Shown here piece after piece: positions 9,041-18,005 of a stretch of 64,000 bases of DNA. Origin of the DNA: an uncultured Bacteroidota bacterium (GTDB lineage Bacteria > Bacteroidota > Bacteroidia > AKYH767-A > 2013-40CM-41-45); contig CALMQM010000040.1 in assembly GCA_937871435.1 (NCBI GenBank), positions 1-64,000 on the forward strand, read 5' to 3'. Within the stretch, counting starts at the first letter, position 1; each line of letters starts with the position of its first letter. The notes under the pieces are model-generated. The model ran no database searches. It was not told where the DNA came from and saw only the letters and a list, made by a program, of their open reading frames with translations. Made by a program: the position numbers and the translations under genes.

Positions 9041-10372
9041 ATGTTTTTCAAGGAAAGAATACAACATCAGGTTTGTATTTACTTCCTTAGTTTTATTTTC
9101 ATTTTGCAGACTGATGTATGGGCTCAGGAGAGTGTTTTAACATTAAACAAAGCCATTGAGCTCACTCTTTCCAATAATTTTGATGTAAAAATTACTGAAA
9201 TTGATAAGGAGAGAAATAAGAACAATGATCAGGCTGGAAATGCCAGCATGCTTCCACGCCTGGATTTAAATGGCTCCTACACAAAATCGAATCTGAATAC
9301 TCAACAGAGCTATTCAAGCGGACAGGAAGTAAACCGAGACAATGTAAGTTCTGAAAACCTGAATGCTAATGCAACCCTCAACTGGACGATTTTTGACGGG
9401 ATGAAAATGTTATCGACCAGGCAAAAATTGGGTGAATTGTATTTTCAAAGTGAGGAGAAGCTTAAAATTCAGATGGAGAATACACTGCAAGAACTCATCA
9501 CTGAATATTTTACCATTGTTCAACAAAAGCAGCTCTTAAAAGCAACCAGAACAGAAATTACATACGCGGAAGAAAGAATCAGAATTGCTGAAAGGAAATT
9601 GAGTAATGGTTCAGGTTCAAGACTGGACTATCTTCAAACTAAAGCTGATCTGAATGCCTTGCGATCTGCTGAGTTGAATCAGGAGTCAGCCTTGGAGTCA
9701 GCGAAGATCCGTCTGAATCTGCTGACGGTAAAGAATCAGTCTATGGAATTTGATGTCGAAGACAGTATTATTATTGATTACAGACCCAACCTGGATGACT
9801 TAAAGACAAGTGCTTTTAAGACCAATCATCTTTTAAAATATTTTGAAAAGAATCAAAGAATTTCAGAATTAAGTTTGTCAGTGATCAAAGCTGCAAGACT
9901 GCCGAAGATTTCATTGAATGGTACTTATCAATACAGTAAAGTAAACAACGAAGTTGGTTTCATATTATTAAATCAGAATACCGGCTTCAATTACGGAATT
10001 ACGGCTACACTGCCCCTTTTCAATGGATTCACACTTTCCTCACTGGTGAAAAATGCACGCCTGAGTGTGAAAGAAAGTCAATTAATGCTTGATCAGACCA
10101 GGCAAGAGTTAACAGCTGATTTATACAATGCGTTTAGAGATTTTAATCACAACATGACTATCCTGCAGCTGGAAGAAGAGAACATTGTGTATGCGCAGCA
10201 AATACTTCAGATAGCCCAGGAAAAATACCGTGTTGGCTCCAGCAATTTACTCGATGTGAAGAATGCACAGGCAACTTTTGAATCTTCGGTTGGCAGATTG
10301 GTGAATGCAAGATTTGAAGCCAAGATTTCAGAAACAGTTTTACGCAGATTGAATGGAGATTTGATTCATTGA
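9041..10372 (+). CDS. TolC family outer membrane efflux channel
   Basis: This is the outer-membrane channel partner of the preceding pump. The mature part begins QESVLTLNKAIELTLSNNFD, the standard start of an OEP repeat. Two OEP repeats with long helices follow (about 40-230 and 240-440). Start choice: the frame is open upstream into the pump gene, with ATGs at 8993, 8999, 9011 and 9041. Only 9041 gives a normal signal peptide (MFFKERIQHQ, then VCIYFLSFIFILQ, cleavage near VWA-QE), so it is preferred. The first two would overlap the pump stop and suggest coupled translation. With the two upstream genes it forms a complete tripartite exporter. Confidence 0.93.
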   Translation: MFFKERIQHQVCIYFLSFIFILQTDVWAQESVLTLNKAIELTLSNNFDVKITEIDKERNKNNDQAGNASMLPRLDLNGSYTKSNLNTQQSYSSGQEVNRDNVSSENLNANATLNWTIFDGMKMLSTRQKLGELYFQSEEKLKIQMENTLQELITEYFTIVQQKQLLKATRTEITYAEERIRIAERKLSNGSGSRLDYLQTKADLNALRSAELNQESALESAKIRLNLLTVKNQSMEFDVEDSIIIDYRPNLDDLKTSAFKTNHLLKYFEKNQRISELSLSVIKAARLPKISLNGTYQYSKVNNEVGFILLNQNTGFNYGITATLPLFNGFTLSSLVKNARLSVKESQLMLDQTRQELTADLYNAFRDFNHNMTILQLEEENIVYAQQILQIAQEKYRVGSSNLLDVKNAQATFESSVGRLVNARFEAKISETVLRRLNGDLIH

Positions 10373-10420
10373 TCAATACAACTTTGAGTTGAAATTAAAT
10401 TTCCGTGAATTCCACTTTCC

Positions 10421-11593
10421 ATGATGAAATTTTCCATTTCAAGTACGTTTAAAGAATTTATTCAAAGCCAGAAATTTTCCGGCATATTACTTATTTGTTG
10501 TACAGTAATTTCATTGCTGATTGCCAATAGTAGCTGGTCGAATGAATACCTGGAGATTTGGCACTCGAACCTGGGATTTAATCTAAGTGATTCTCAATTT
10601 ACGGTTGAACATCTGATCAATGATGGTTTGATGGCCATGTTTTTTCTGTTGGTAGGACTTGAAATAAAAAGAGAAATCGTCGCCGGTGAATTATCTACTT
10701 TTCAGAAAGCAAGTATTCCGGTTGCGGCCGCTTTGGGTGGTATGATCATACCGGCTTTGATCTATACAATCTTTAATAATGGAACAAATACTTCTTCCGG
10801 CTGGGGTATTCCTATGGCTACCGATATAGCTTTTGCAATTGGTGTTCTTTCATTGCTTGGAAACAGGGTACCTGACTCATTGAAAGTTTTGCTGACGGCC
10901 CTCGCCGTAGTAGATGATCTCGGGGCTGTGATCGTTATCGCGCTGTTTTATTCTTCCGGTATTTCATTGATGTATCTTTCTATTTCGGCTGGAATTTTTA
11001 TTCTTTTGCTGATTCTGAATAAATACCAAGTGAAGTCATTGTATGCTTATTTACTCCCGGGAATTTTGTTGTGGTATTGCATGTATTGCTCCGGTGTCCA
11101 TTCAACAATTGCGGGTGTTTTACTGGCAATGACTATTCCATATGATTCAAAAAATGAAACAAGTTCTCTACTCTATTTGGAACATCGATTGCATACTCCC
11201 GTTAATTATTTTATCATGCCGTTGTTTGCATTAGCCAACACAGCTATCATAATTCCTTCAGGTTTAATAAGCCAGGTATTTTCACATGAGAGTCTCGGAA
11301 TAGTATTTGGGTTGATGTTTGGAAAACCGATCGGAATAATTTCATTCATTTTGATTTCTATTATTCTGAAATTAGGAAAACTGCCTGAAGGAATCAGCAT
11401 GAAACAAATTATCGGATTAGGTTTTTTAGGTGGAATTGGATTTACAATGTCCATCTTTATTTCTCTATTGGCTTTTTCCGATGCAGAATATGTTCTGAAT
11501 GCAAAATTAGCAGTGTTGATCGCTTCCTGCCTATCGGGTATAATCGGATTTGTAGTTCTAAAGAGATTTTCTTATGACAAAAATTCATCCTGA
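10421..11593 (+). CDS. nhaA: Na+/H+ antiporter NhaA
   Basis: The 390-residue inner-membrane protein matches NhaA along its length, with about 12 hydrophobic helices. Key residues are visible: MATDIAFAIGV contains the helix-IV Asp, and LLTALAVVDDLGAVIVIALFY contains the paired Asp residues of helix V that bind Na+ and protons. LVGLEIKREIVAGEL and GGIGFTMSIFISLLAF are also family signatures. It exchanges cytoplasmic Na+ for external protons for pH and salt homeostasis. The gene follows the efflux operon by 48 bases and may be read through from it. Its 3' end overlaps the downstream methyltransferase gene by 20 bases. Confidence 0.97.
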   Translation: MMKFSISSTFKEFIQSQKFSGILLICCTVISLLIANSSWSNEYLEIWHSNLGFNLSDSQFTVEHLINDGLMAMFFLLVGLEIKREIVAGELSTFQKASIPVAAALGGMIIPALIYTIFNNGTNTSSGWGIPMATDIAFAIGVLSLLGNRVPDSLKVLLTALAVVDDLGAVIVIALFYSSGISLMYLSISAGIFILLLILNKYQVKSLYAYLLPGILLWYCMYCSGVHSTIAGVLLAMTIPYDSKNETSSLLYLEHRLHTPVNYFIMPLFALANTAIIIPSGLISQVFSHESLGIVFGLMFGKPIGIISFILISIILKLGKLPEGISMKQIIGLGFLGGIGFTMSIFISLLAFSDAEYVLNAKLAVLIASCLSGIIGFVVLKRFSYDKNSS

Positions 11594-12245
11594 TTCTTCT
11601 GAACTTGCAAAGCAATTGCGATTGCCACATGGGGAATTTGCTCAACAGGTTGGTGAATTTATGGAACGAAATAACCGAGAAATGTATTCGCTGTGTATCA
11701 GACATGCATCTATTATGGATGATGATTGTATTCTCGAAATTGGTCCGGGAAATGGCGGCCTTGTCAGTATGTTTTATGCAGCCAATAATTCCATTCGCTA
11801 TACCGGTATTGAAATGAGTCCGGAAATGATACATTCCTGTCAACTAAAAAATGAAAGAGAAATAGAAAAAGGAAGAGCCAGGTTCATTCACGGAAGTATT
11901 CTGGGACTTGAAGAAGATGATTCATTATTTGATCAGATTTTTGGCATCAATGTCATTTACTTTTTGGAACCATTGGAAGAATACCTGACTAAACTGAACA
12001 GTTTATTGAAATCAGGCGGAAAATTAGTTTTAGGCTATCGGCAAAAGGAAAGTATGCTAAAGTTGCCTTTTATTGATTCGGGATTCACTCTGTTTTCTGA
12101 TTCGGAAATTGAGCATTTCCTTATTAAATCAGGATTTTCCGGTATTCATTTTTTCCATGCTGAAGAAGAAATACGACTATTGCAGGGCGGAACTGCCGTT
12201 TTAAGTTACACTACTTGTCTTGCCTCGAAAGCAAAAATGACGTAA
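11574..12245 (+). CDS. Class I SAM-dependent methyltransferase
   Basis: The 223-residue protein carries the Rossmann-fold methyltransferase motif I (DCILEIGPGNGGLVSMF, about 51-67). A GIEMSPEMI motif II acidic strand and the motif IV-type block DQIFGINVIYFLEP follow, then LKSGGKLVLGYR (motif VI region). This is the Methyltransf_11/25 type acting on small molecules or lipids; the substrate is unknown. It starts inside the end of nhaA (20-base overlap), so the two are likely translationally coupled, although no functional link is known to me. There is no signal peptide, so it acts in the cytoplasm. Confidence 0.87.
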   Translation: MTKIHPDSSELAKQLRLPHGEFAQQVGEFMERNNREMYSLCIRHASIMDDDCILEIGPGNGGLVSMFYAANNSIRYTGIEMSPEMIHSCQLKNEREIEKGRARFIHGSILGLEEDDSLFDQIFGINVIYFLEPLEEYLTKLNSLLKSGGKLVLGYRQKESMLKLPFIDSGFTLFSDSEIEHFLIKSGFSGIHFFHAEEEIRLLQGGTAVLSYTTCLASKAKMT

Positions 12246-12299
12246 ACTTGTATTCCGCACAGGATACAACTGTCCCTCAATCTTAGAATTCCGGGTTTT

Positions 12300-12734
12300 A
12301 TGAAACGATTGTCATTTCTGATAGTTTTATTGATTTTGACTGCTACAGGCGGAATGGCTCAAACTGTGTCGAAATTAACCATTACCGACAATCTTGCTGC
12401 ATCCAGTAAGTTTGGCTATGGTAAGCCTAAACCTGCCGCTGCTAAACAGATATTTAGTATCCTTCCAGACAAAGGAACCCAGGTATTATTTTATGCATAT
12501 CTCGTTTCTTCTGATTCGTTGCCGGAAGAATACAAACTGAAATTTACCGCTTTCAAAACCGGTGGTGAAAAGGATGAATGGGTGGATGACAGAGAATTGA
12601 ATGTAAAGAAAACGGCAAGTTATTCCCTCACTGCTATTAATTTTTTCAAAGAAGGTCAATACAAGATTGTAGTCACACCTGCGAATGATCAACAAAAAAT
12701 TTTGGCAAGTGGAACTTTTAGCATCATCAAATAG
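12300..12734 (+). CDS. Small secreted protein of unknown function
   Basis: The 144-residue protein has a clear signal peptide (MKRLSFLIVLLILTATGGMA, cleavage before QT). The mature part of about 123 residues looks rich in beta strands (VLFYAYLVSSDSLPEEYKLKF, YSLTAINFFKEGQYKIVV), as in a small beta-sandwich. There are no Cys residues, no lipobox and no sorting tail. I do not recognise a family. It is probably periplasmic. It stands in line with the following 109-residue gene (24-base gap), and the two may be co-transcribed. Confidence 0.72.
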   Translation: MKRLSFLIVLLILTATGGMAQTVSKLTITDNLAASSKFGYGKPKPAAAKQIFSILPDKGTQVLFYAYLVSSDSLPEEYKLKFTAFKTGGEKDEWVDDRELNVKKTASYSLTAINFFKEGQYKIVVTPANDQQKILASGTFSIIK

Positions 12735-12758
12735 AAACAAGAATCTCTTTCAATCAAA

Positions 12759-13088
12759 ATGGATCAACAGAAGATAGAGAAAATTGTTGCCGCGGAACTT
12801 GAAGAAAGGTACAATTATTCTTTTCCTGAGCAATTTCAGGACAGTATTGATGAATTTTTAGTAGAACCATTTGAAGCAAATTTTTTATCAGAAGTTACAC
12901 GAGAATTTGATAAATATTGGGTAGTAGCAGACCTCATCCCTGAAAGTATTACCGAGGGACATCTTGTAATCTATTGTCCGGAGGAGGACTTATTCGGACT
13001 GGCATATAAGGGAAATTTGGAAGAAAACGGAGCAGGGATATTTATCGGACTTTTTGGATCTCTGGGTTCAGCACTCGAGAATGCATAG
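12759..13088 (+). CDS. Small acidic cytoplasmic protein of unknown function
   Basis: The 109-residue product is strongly acidic (many Glu/Asp, for example FPEQFQDSIDEFLVEPFEANF) and has no signal or membrane segment. It ends in a Gly-rich hydrophobic stretch (GAGIFIGLFGSLGSALENA) that could pack as a helix or associate with a partner. The coding signal is good: the frame is uninterrupted, there is an ATG start, and it lies 24 bases after the previous stop. I do not recognise the family and no neighbour hints at a role. Confidence 0.65.
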   Translation: MDQQKIEKIVAAELEERYNYSFPEQFQDSIDEFLVEPFEANFLSEVTREFDKYWVVADLIPESITEGHLVIYCPEEDLFGLAYKGNLEENGAGIFIGLFGSLGSALENA

Positions 13089-13143
13089 ACACTTTAAGGA
13101 TTTAAAATTCTAAGCAATCTGTTATTCAGAGTTAATTTATGTT

Positions 13144-13191
13144 ATTGTCAGGAAAAAGACAATCCGAACAAAGTATACCACCGTATCTTTG
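13144..13191 (+). promoter_or_regulatory. Candidate msrA promoter region with small inverted repeat
   Basis: TATCTTTG at 13184-13191 fits the Bacteroidota -7 consensus TAnnTTTG and lies 11 bases before the msrA ATG, implying a very short leader. Just upstream, ATTGTC (13144-13149) and GACAAT (13158-13163) form an inverted repeat where the -33 element would be. No good TTG is seen at the expected distance, so the call is tentative. Confidence 0.4.
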
Positions 13192-13202
13192 TAAAAAAAT
13201 CA

Positions 13203-13856
13203 ATGAAAAGAGTCACTTCTTTGTTCTTTGTACTAACAGTACTGATAACATTTCCCGGTTGTTCTCAACCAAAAGATAAAAATCAAGAATCCAATTCGAT
13301 GACAGACACCACAACATCAGAAAATACAGCAACTGCAACTTTTGGAGGTGGTTGTTTTTGGTGCACAGAAGCACAATTCCAATTGTTAGACGGAGTATTA
13401 AGTGTTCAATCGGGTTTTTCCGGAGGTTCAGTAAAAAATCCGAGTTACAAAGAAGTATGTACCGGGTTAACAGGTCATGCTGAAGTAATCCAGGTGACCT
13501 ATGATTCCACAAAACTTAGTTATGATGAATTGTTGGAAGCATTCTGGGCATCTCATGATCCTACACAATTGAATCGCCAGGGAAATGATGTAGGAACGCA
13601 ATACCGCTCAGTAATATTTTATCACGATGAACATCAGCGTGAGCTGGCTGAATTATACAAGAAAAAGCTGAATGAAAGTGGTGCTTACAACAAACCGGTG
13701 GTAACAGAAATATCACCATTCACTGTTTTTTACAAGGCGGAAGATTACCATCAGAATTATTTCAATCAAAACGGAGATCAGCCTTACTGTCAGTTCGTAG
13801 TAGCTCCGAAAGTGGAAAAATTCAAAAAAGTGTTCAAAGAAAGAATTCATCATTGA
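13203..13856 (+). CDS. msrA: Exported peptide-methionine (S)-S-oxide reductase MsrA
   Basis: The 217-residue protein has the MsrA catalytic signature GGGCFWCTEAQFQLLDGV (nucleophilic Cys near residue 51). It also has GYSGG-like SGFSGGSVKNPSY, the HDPTQLNRQGNDVGTQYRS block and, near the C-terminus, GDQPYCQFVV, whose Cys could be the resolving residue. It reduces methionine-S-sulfoxide in proteins. The first 20 residues (MKRVTSLFFVLTVLITFPGC) form a lipoprotein-like signal, so this copy should repair envelope proteins rather than cytoplasmic ones. No MsrB domain is fused. The gene is followed by a long hairpin shared with the convergent protease gene. Confidence 0.95.
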   Translation: MKRVTSLFFVLTVLITFPGCSQPKDKNQESNSMTDTTTSENTATATFGGGCFWCTEAQFQLLDGVLSVQSGFSGGSVKNPSYKEVCTGLTGHAEVIQVTYDSTKLSYDELLEAFWASHDPTQLNRQGNDVGTQYRSVIFYHDEHQRELAELYKKKLNESGAYNKPVVTEISPFTVFYKAEDYHQNYFNQNGDQPYCQFVVAPKVEKFKKVFKERIHH

Positions 13857-13866
13857 ACACCGAAAT

Positions 13867-13907
13867 AAAAGGTATTCGTCAGAATATGATTCTGATGAGT
13901 ACCTTTT
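13867..13907. terminator. Bidirectional 19-bp hairpin between msrA and the C1 protease gene
   Basis: Arms 13867-13885 and 13889-13907 pair over 19 bp (two G-U wobbles) around a 3-base loop. The outer ends are AAAA/TTTT, so both directions get an A-tract before and a T-tract after the hairpin. It fills the 51-base gap between the two convergent stop codons exactly. Confidence 0.85.
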
Positions 13908-15470
13908 CTAATGTTTATCAATTTCCAGGATAACGCTTACTGCATTTTCAGAAGATGATGTTTCTCCGGTGAAATGTGCTGCACCTCTTTCGCCTTTAAA
14001 TTGAATTGATGAAATCTCCTGACCTTGCAAAGCTTCATGAATTTTCTCTGCATAAGTAGATTGACGGCTTTTATTAATCAGTGCATTCAAAGCTGTATAA
14101 TCAATCGGTTTTTTTGTTACGATAACAGCCATGAAATCTTTTTGACCGATACTATCCGGCAGCAATGAATAATCCTTTGGAAACAGACGAGTTCCTGTAA
14201 TACCACAATACGGAGAATGCTTCGGTGTATAGGGAAACAAGACATAACTTGAACCGTCAGTTTCTTGTCCGAAGACATAGGTATAACACTCTATATTGTT
14301 GGTAGCTTCAATTTTAAATTTTGTTCCTTTTGAAACCGGAGTTTGAGTTTTGAAAATACCGTTTCCAACAGGACTCAGCTCAATATATTTTTTACTTTCA
14401 TTTTCAAGCAAGGCAATATTCATTTCAAATTCAGAAGCAGAGAATTTTTTTCCGCTACCCATCGGATACAAACCATAGGCTTCTTTAGTGAAATAATCAA
14501 AATCTTTGTATCGTACCCACGCGATCCCGTCCTTTCCCCATTCTGGTCCCCAGCTATTCATGATTTGAAAGGCTCCACCTTCTAAATAATCATCGTAGCC
14601 GATTACACACATGCAATGACCACCAAATCCATTCATGTCATAATCATCTCTTGTGGGAAACCAGACTTGTTGTCCCATCATGCCATGCATGAAACTTCCG
14701 CCGATCATCATTCCAACTACAACAGGCGCTCCTTGTGCCAGATTTTGTTTGATGGCCAGCATATCTACTTTGTAATCATCTCCACTCTTTGTAAGACGCT
14801 GGGCTCCTTTAATTTTGTATTGCGAAGCTTCATTTAACTGCGCTTCGTCCGGTTGTCTGGAACAATCCTCGTCAGTATATTCAAATTGGTTCAATGGTAA
14901 GGCTCCGACCTGTTGCATATTCTCCATCGCTTTTTCGATATAAGAACCCTGACAGTTTTGGAGATGGATCTGATTGTATGTGAATGCAGGACTGAAGGCT
15001 ATATCATTTCCTGAGCTTTGTGCCGCGCTGCTGAATAATATGCTGCGTGCCGCATACCCACTACCCCATCCGACACATGAACCTTGTTGGCCCTGATTCA
15101 ATCTGGGTGGAGCAAATTGTTCAAGAGATATTCTTTCAGGCAAAGGATTTTTCTTATTGTCAGCCAAAGGTTCGAAGACTTCAACAGCATCATATTTCTC
15201 CTGATCAAAACTGGCTCCTAAACTAAATAAACCCTGAAGGTTTTGTTTTCCACCTCCTCCATTGGAACAATTTCCTCCAAAGAAGTACCAAGCACCTGCG
15301 AGTGCAAGCACGAGTAAACCAAGTTTAGGATTTCTAAATAAAAGACTCAGCAGAATTGCAATAATATTACCTCCCGGACCACGTCCACCACCACCGCTTC
15401 CACCACCTCCTCCGGGGTAATTGTCTGGTCCGGACGGACCACTGTCATCTTTAGAAATTCTGATTGGCAT
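13908..15470 (-). CDS. Membrane-anchored papain-like (C1 family) cysteine protease with DUF4384-like tail
   Basis: The 520-residue protein has three parts. Residues 1-70 hold a Gly-rich segment (GGGGGSGGGGRG, about 20-31) followed by a transmembrane helix (about 50-66). Residues 100-345 are a C1 peptidase domain with QGSCVGWG (Cys132), GFGGHCMCVIGYDD (His285) and MNSWGPEWG (Asn305), which is a complete catalytic triad. Residues about 350-450 resemble DUF4384 (ATNNIECYTYVFGQ, YVLFPYTPKHSPY). A short tail ends the protein. It lacks the classical inhibitor propeptide; the Gly-rich head may be a linker. The membrane topology suggests the protease faces the periplasm. The next gene on the same strand upstream is a TerB-like protein, 107 bases away. 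The substrate is unknown. Confidence 0.88.
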   Translation of the reverse strand: MPIRISKDDSGPSGPDNYPGGGGGSGGGGRGPGGNIIAILLSLLFRNPKLGLLVLALAGAWYFFGGNCSNGGGGKQNLQGLFSLGASFDQEKYDAVEVFEPLADNKKNPLPERISLEQFAPPRLNQGQQGSCVGWGSGYAARSILFSSAAQSSGNDIAFSPAFTYNQIHLQNCQGSYIEKAMENMQQVGALPLNQFEYTDEDCSRQPDEAQLNEASQYKIKGAQRLTKSGDDYKVDMLAIKQNLAQGAPVVVGMMIGGSFMHGMMGQQVWFPTRDDYDMNGFGGHCMCVIGYDDYLEGGAFQIMNSWGPEWGKDGIAWVRYKDFDYFTKEAYGLYPMGSGKKFSASEFEMNIALLENESKKYIELSPVGNGIFKTQTPVSKGTKFKIEATNNIECYTYVFGQETDGSSYVLFPYTPKHSPYCGITGTRLFPKDYSLLPDSIGQKDFMAVIVTKKPIDYTALNALINKSRQSTYAEKIHEALQGQEISSIQFKGERGAAHFTGETSSSENAVSVILEIDKH

Positions 15471-15577
15471 CTTTATTAATTTTTATTCACTAAGAGATCA
15501 AACATTTAAACATGAAATAATCTGAATGTGTTGCGAGATGATACAGGAAACAAAAATATGCAGCTGCCAACAGGACA

Positions 15578-15937
15578 TCAGGCATTTTCACTTTCCCAAG
15601 TATCAAAAAGTAATTTCAGGTAAATATTTTCAGCAGGAGAAATGACATCGTCAGCTTTCACCAGCTGCACAGCGAAATTGAGAAAATCTGTTCTCTCCTG
15701 TGGAGTTGAATCTTCATAAAAATCATCCATGCATTTTTGAAAATGAAGGATGTAATCTTCAGGTTTCAGAAGGCTCAGGTGTTCAATTGCTCCGTCCAGA
15801 TTGACATGAAAAGGATAATTTTCCACAAGGTATTTTCGGATAACTAAATCTTCTTCAACACTGAATTGCTGATCTACAAATGCCAGCAATTGCAACATAT
15901 GATAACCGGCTTCAGCTTTGTTTAATTTTCTGTTCAT
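15578..15937 (-). CDS. Small acidic helical protein, TerB-like
   Basis: The 119-residue all-helical protein resembles the TerB/DjlA N-terminal helical fold: AGYHMLQLLAFVDQQFSVEEDLVIRKYL, then a second half FAVQLVKADDVISPAENIYLKLLFDTW. The paired acidic turns between helices (DQQFSVEED and ADDVISPAE) are the positions of the metal-linked acidic residues in TerB proteins. There is no signal peptide. No other Ter genes are present, so tellurite resistance is not implied; stand-alone TerB-like proteins are often envelope-associated regulators. It precedes the C1 protease gene on the same strand and may share its transcript. Confidence 0.7.
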   Translation of the reverse strand: MNRKLNKAEAGYHMLQLLAFVDQQFSVEEDLVIRKYLVENYPFHVNLDGAIEHLSLLKPEDYILHFQKCMDDFYEDSTPQERTDFLNFAVQLVKADDVISPAENIYLKLLFDTWESENA

Positions 15938-16106
15938 TGATTAAGTGAATGATTCAATGCTAATATATACAATTCAATCACACAATTCAATGAAAGGCAA
16001 AACGGGGTGAGAAAGAAAACTGTGAGAGGAAAACAGTGAGTTTCGATCAAATATTTGTAAATTTGTTGGTTCCAGGATGGAAATCTAAATCCCTGAAAAT
16101 CAATCG

Positions 16107-17927
16107 ATGTCAGATATCATTCGTTTATTACCGGATACAGTTGCAAATCAAATTGCTGCCGGAGAAGTGATTCAGCGACCTGCTTCTGCGGTCAAAGAAT
16201 TGCTGGAAAACTCTGTGGATGCCGGTAGCAGCCGTATTGAGCTGTATGTAAAAGATTCGGGGAAGACACTTTTGCAGATCAGCGATGATGGTTGCGGAAT
16301 GAGTCCTACTGATGCACGTCTTTCATTTGCTCGTCACGCCACCTCTAAAATCAGAACAGCCGATGATTTATTTTCCATTCGTACAAAAGGATTTCGCGGC
16401 GAAGCTCTGGCCTCCATTGCGGCCATTGCTCAGGTTGAATTGAAAACAAAACGTCATGACGATGAACTGGGAACCCTTGTCATCATAGAAGGAAATGAAG
16501 TAAAGAATCAGGAACCTGTTACTACGCCGGCCGGCACGAGTATTTCCGTTAAGAATCTTTTTTACAATGTTCCCGCACGCAGAAATTTCCTGAAATCCAA
16601 TCCGGTTGAAGCGCGACATATCATTGACGAGTTTGAACGTGTAGCTCTGGCACATCCTGACATTTTTATGTCATTACATCAGAATGGTCTGGAGATATTC
16701 AAATTACCTGCTTCCAATTTGCGCCAACGGATTGTCGGAGTATATGGAAGTCATTATAACGAACGATTGGTTCCAGTGCAGGAAGAAACCAGTTTGCTCT
16801 CCATCTCTGGCTTCATTGGTAAACCTGAATTCTCCAAGAAAACCAGAGGTGAACAATACTTTTTTGTGAACAGACGATTCATCAAGGATCATTACCTGCA
16901 TCATGCTGTTTCCAGTGCTTTTGAAGAGTTGTTGCCACGAGAAAGTTATGCATCCTACTGGTTGTACATAGATATTGATCCATCCAAGATTGATGTCAAT
17001 ATTCATCCTACAAAGACTGAAATAAAATTTGAAGATGAACGATCTGTGTATGCTATTGTTCGTGCTGCTGTAAAACGTTCACTTGGTCAATACAGTGTAG
17101 CACCGGCTTTGGATTTTGAACAGGAAAACTCTTTCAGACTTCCACATTCAGCACTTACTCAGCCTGCCCAAAAGCCAACAATAACCGTCAATACAGATTA
17201 TAATCCATTTCAATCCAACAAGCCAAAATCCATTAGTGGCTCCGGATGGGAGAAGGTGTATGAAGGGATCCAATCAGTGTCCGCACACCTTGAGTCACAG
17301 CCTGTCGAATCACAAACCACAGCATTTACGAAACAGCATACAGGGAACAGTCCTTCTGTTGCAGGAACAAATCTGAGGTTCCAGATTAATCAGGAGTTCA
17401 TTGTTCATCGTATTGCCGAAGGATTGTTAATTATTGATCAGCAGGCAGCGCATGAGCGTATACTTTTTGAACGCTTTTTAAGCAATATGGATGGTGAAAA
17501 ATCAGGCTCACAACAAAACCTGTTTCCGCAAACGCTTAGTTTTTCAGGCGCTGATTTTGACTTGATGAAGGAGCTTGAACCTGATATCCGCGCCCTTGGA
17601 TTTGATATCAGGGAATTCGGAGGAAATAGTTTTGTTCTGCACGGATCACCAGTTGGTATTGAATCTGGTATGGAGCGGGAAATTTTGGAGCAGGTTCTGG
17701 AACAATATAAGAACTATCATTCCGTCTATTCTACCGGGGTTCGTGAAAGTCTGGCTAAGTCTATGGCGAAGAGCCTTTCCATAAAACGTGGCAAGAACCT
17801 TACGGATGCGGAGATGATATCCATTACTGATGATTTGCTTTTGTGCGAAAAACCAAGCGCCGGTTTGGATGGTAAACCGTGTATGAGTTTGTTGAAAACC
17901 GATGATATCCGGGATCGTTTCAAGTAA
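16107..17927 (+). CDS. mutL: DNA mismatch repair protein MutL
   Basis: The 606-residue protein has the full GHKL ATPase of MutL: IAAGEVIQRPASAVKELLENSVDAG, ISDDGCGM, GFRGEALASIAAI and the domain ending NIHPTKTEIKFEDE (to about 330). A flexible linker follows (about 345-430) and then a dimerisation domain. MutL couples MutS mismatch recognition to strand incision and unwinding. The C-terminal site is IDQQAAHERILFERF, with Gln where endonuclease-type MutL has DQHA. The late motif reads CEKPSAGLDGKPC rather than CPHGRP. Nicking activity is therefore doubtful. The gene is followed by two rhomboid genes on the same strand, 78 bases on. Confidence 0.97.
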   Translation: MSDIIRLLPDTVANQIAAGEVIQRPASAVKELLENSVDAGSSRIELYVKDSGKTLLQISDDGCGMSPTDARLSFARHATSKIRTADDLFSIRTKGFRGEALASIAAIAQVELKTKRHDDELGTLVIIEGNEVKNQEPVTTPAGTSISVKNLFYNVPARRNFLKSNPVEARHIIDEFERVALAHPDIFMSLHQNGLEIFKLPASNLRQRIVGVYGSHYNERLVPVQEETSLLSISGFIGKPEFSKKTRGEQYFFVNRRFIKDHYLHHAVSSAFEELLPRESYASYWLYIDIDPSKIDVNIHPTKTEIKFEDERSVYAIVRAAVKRSLGQYSVAPALDFEQENSFRLPHSALTQPAQKPTITVNTDYNPFQSNKPKSISGSGWEKVYEGIQSVSAHLESQPVESQTTAFTKQHTGNSPSVAGTNLRFQINQEFIVHRIAEGLLIIDQQAAHERILFERFLSNMDGEKSGSQQNLFPQTLSFSGADFDLMKELEPDIRALGFDIREFGGNSFVLHGSPVGIESGMEREILEQVLEQYKNYHSVYSTGVRESLAKSMAKSLSIKRGKNLTDAEMISITDDLLLCEKPSAGLDGKPCMSLLKTDDIRDRFK

Positions 17928-18005
17928 AATCATTCCGACATTCAACCCATGGAAAAATCCACAGTTTAGTGTAATTGAAAGCGGATTTTCATCCTTATTA
18001 ATCGT

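Noticed and set aside
11457-11843. Minus-strand open frame of 128 codons across the nhaA/methyltransferase junction
   Set aside because: Both plus-strand genes are well supported and cover the whole interval.
15578-15937. Tellurite resistance function for the TerB-like gene
   Set aside because: No other Ter genes are present, and the similarity is to a general helical fold.
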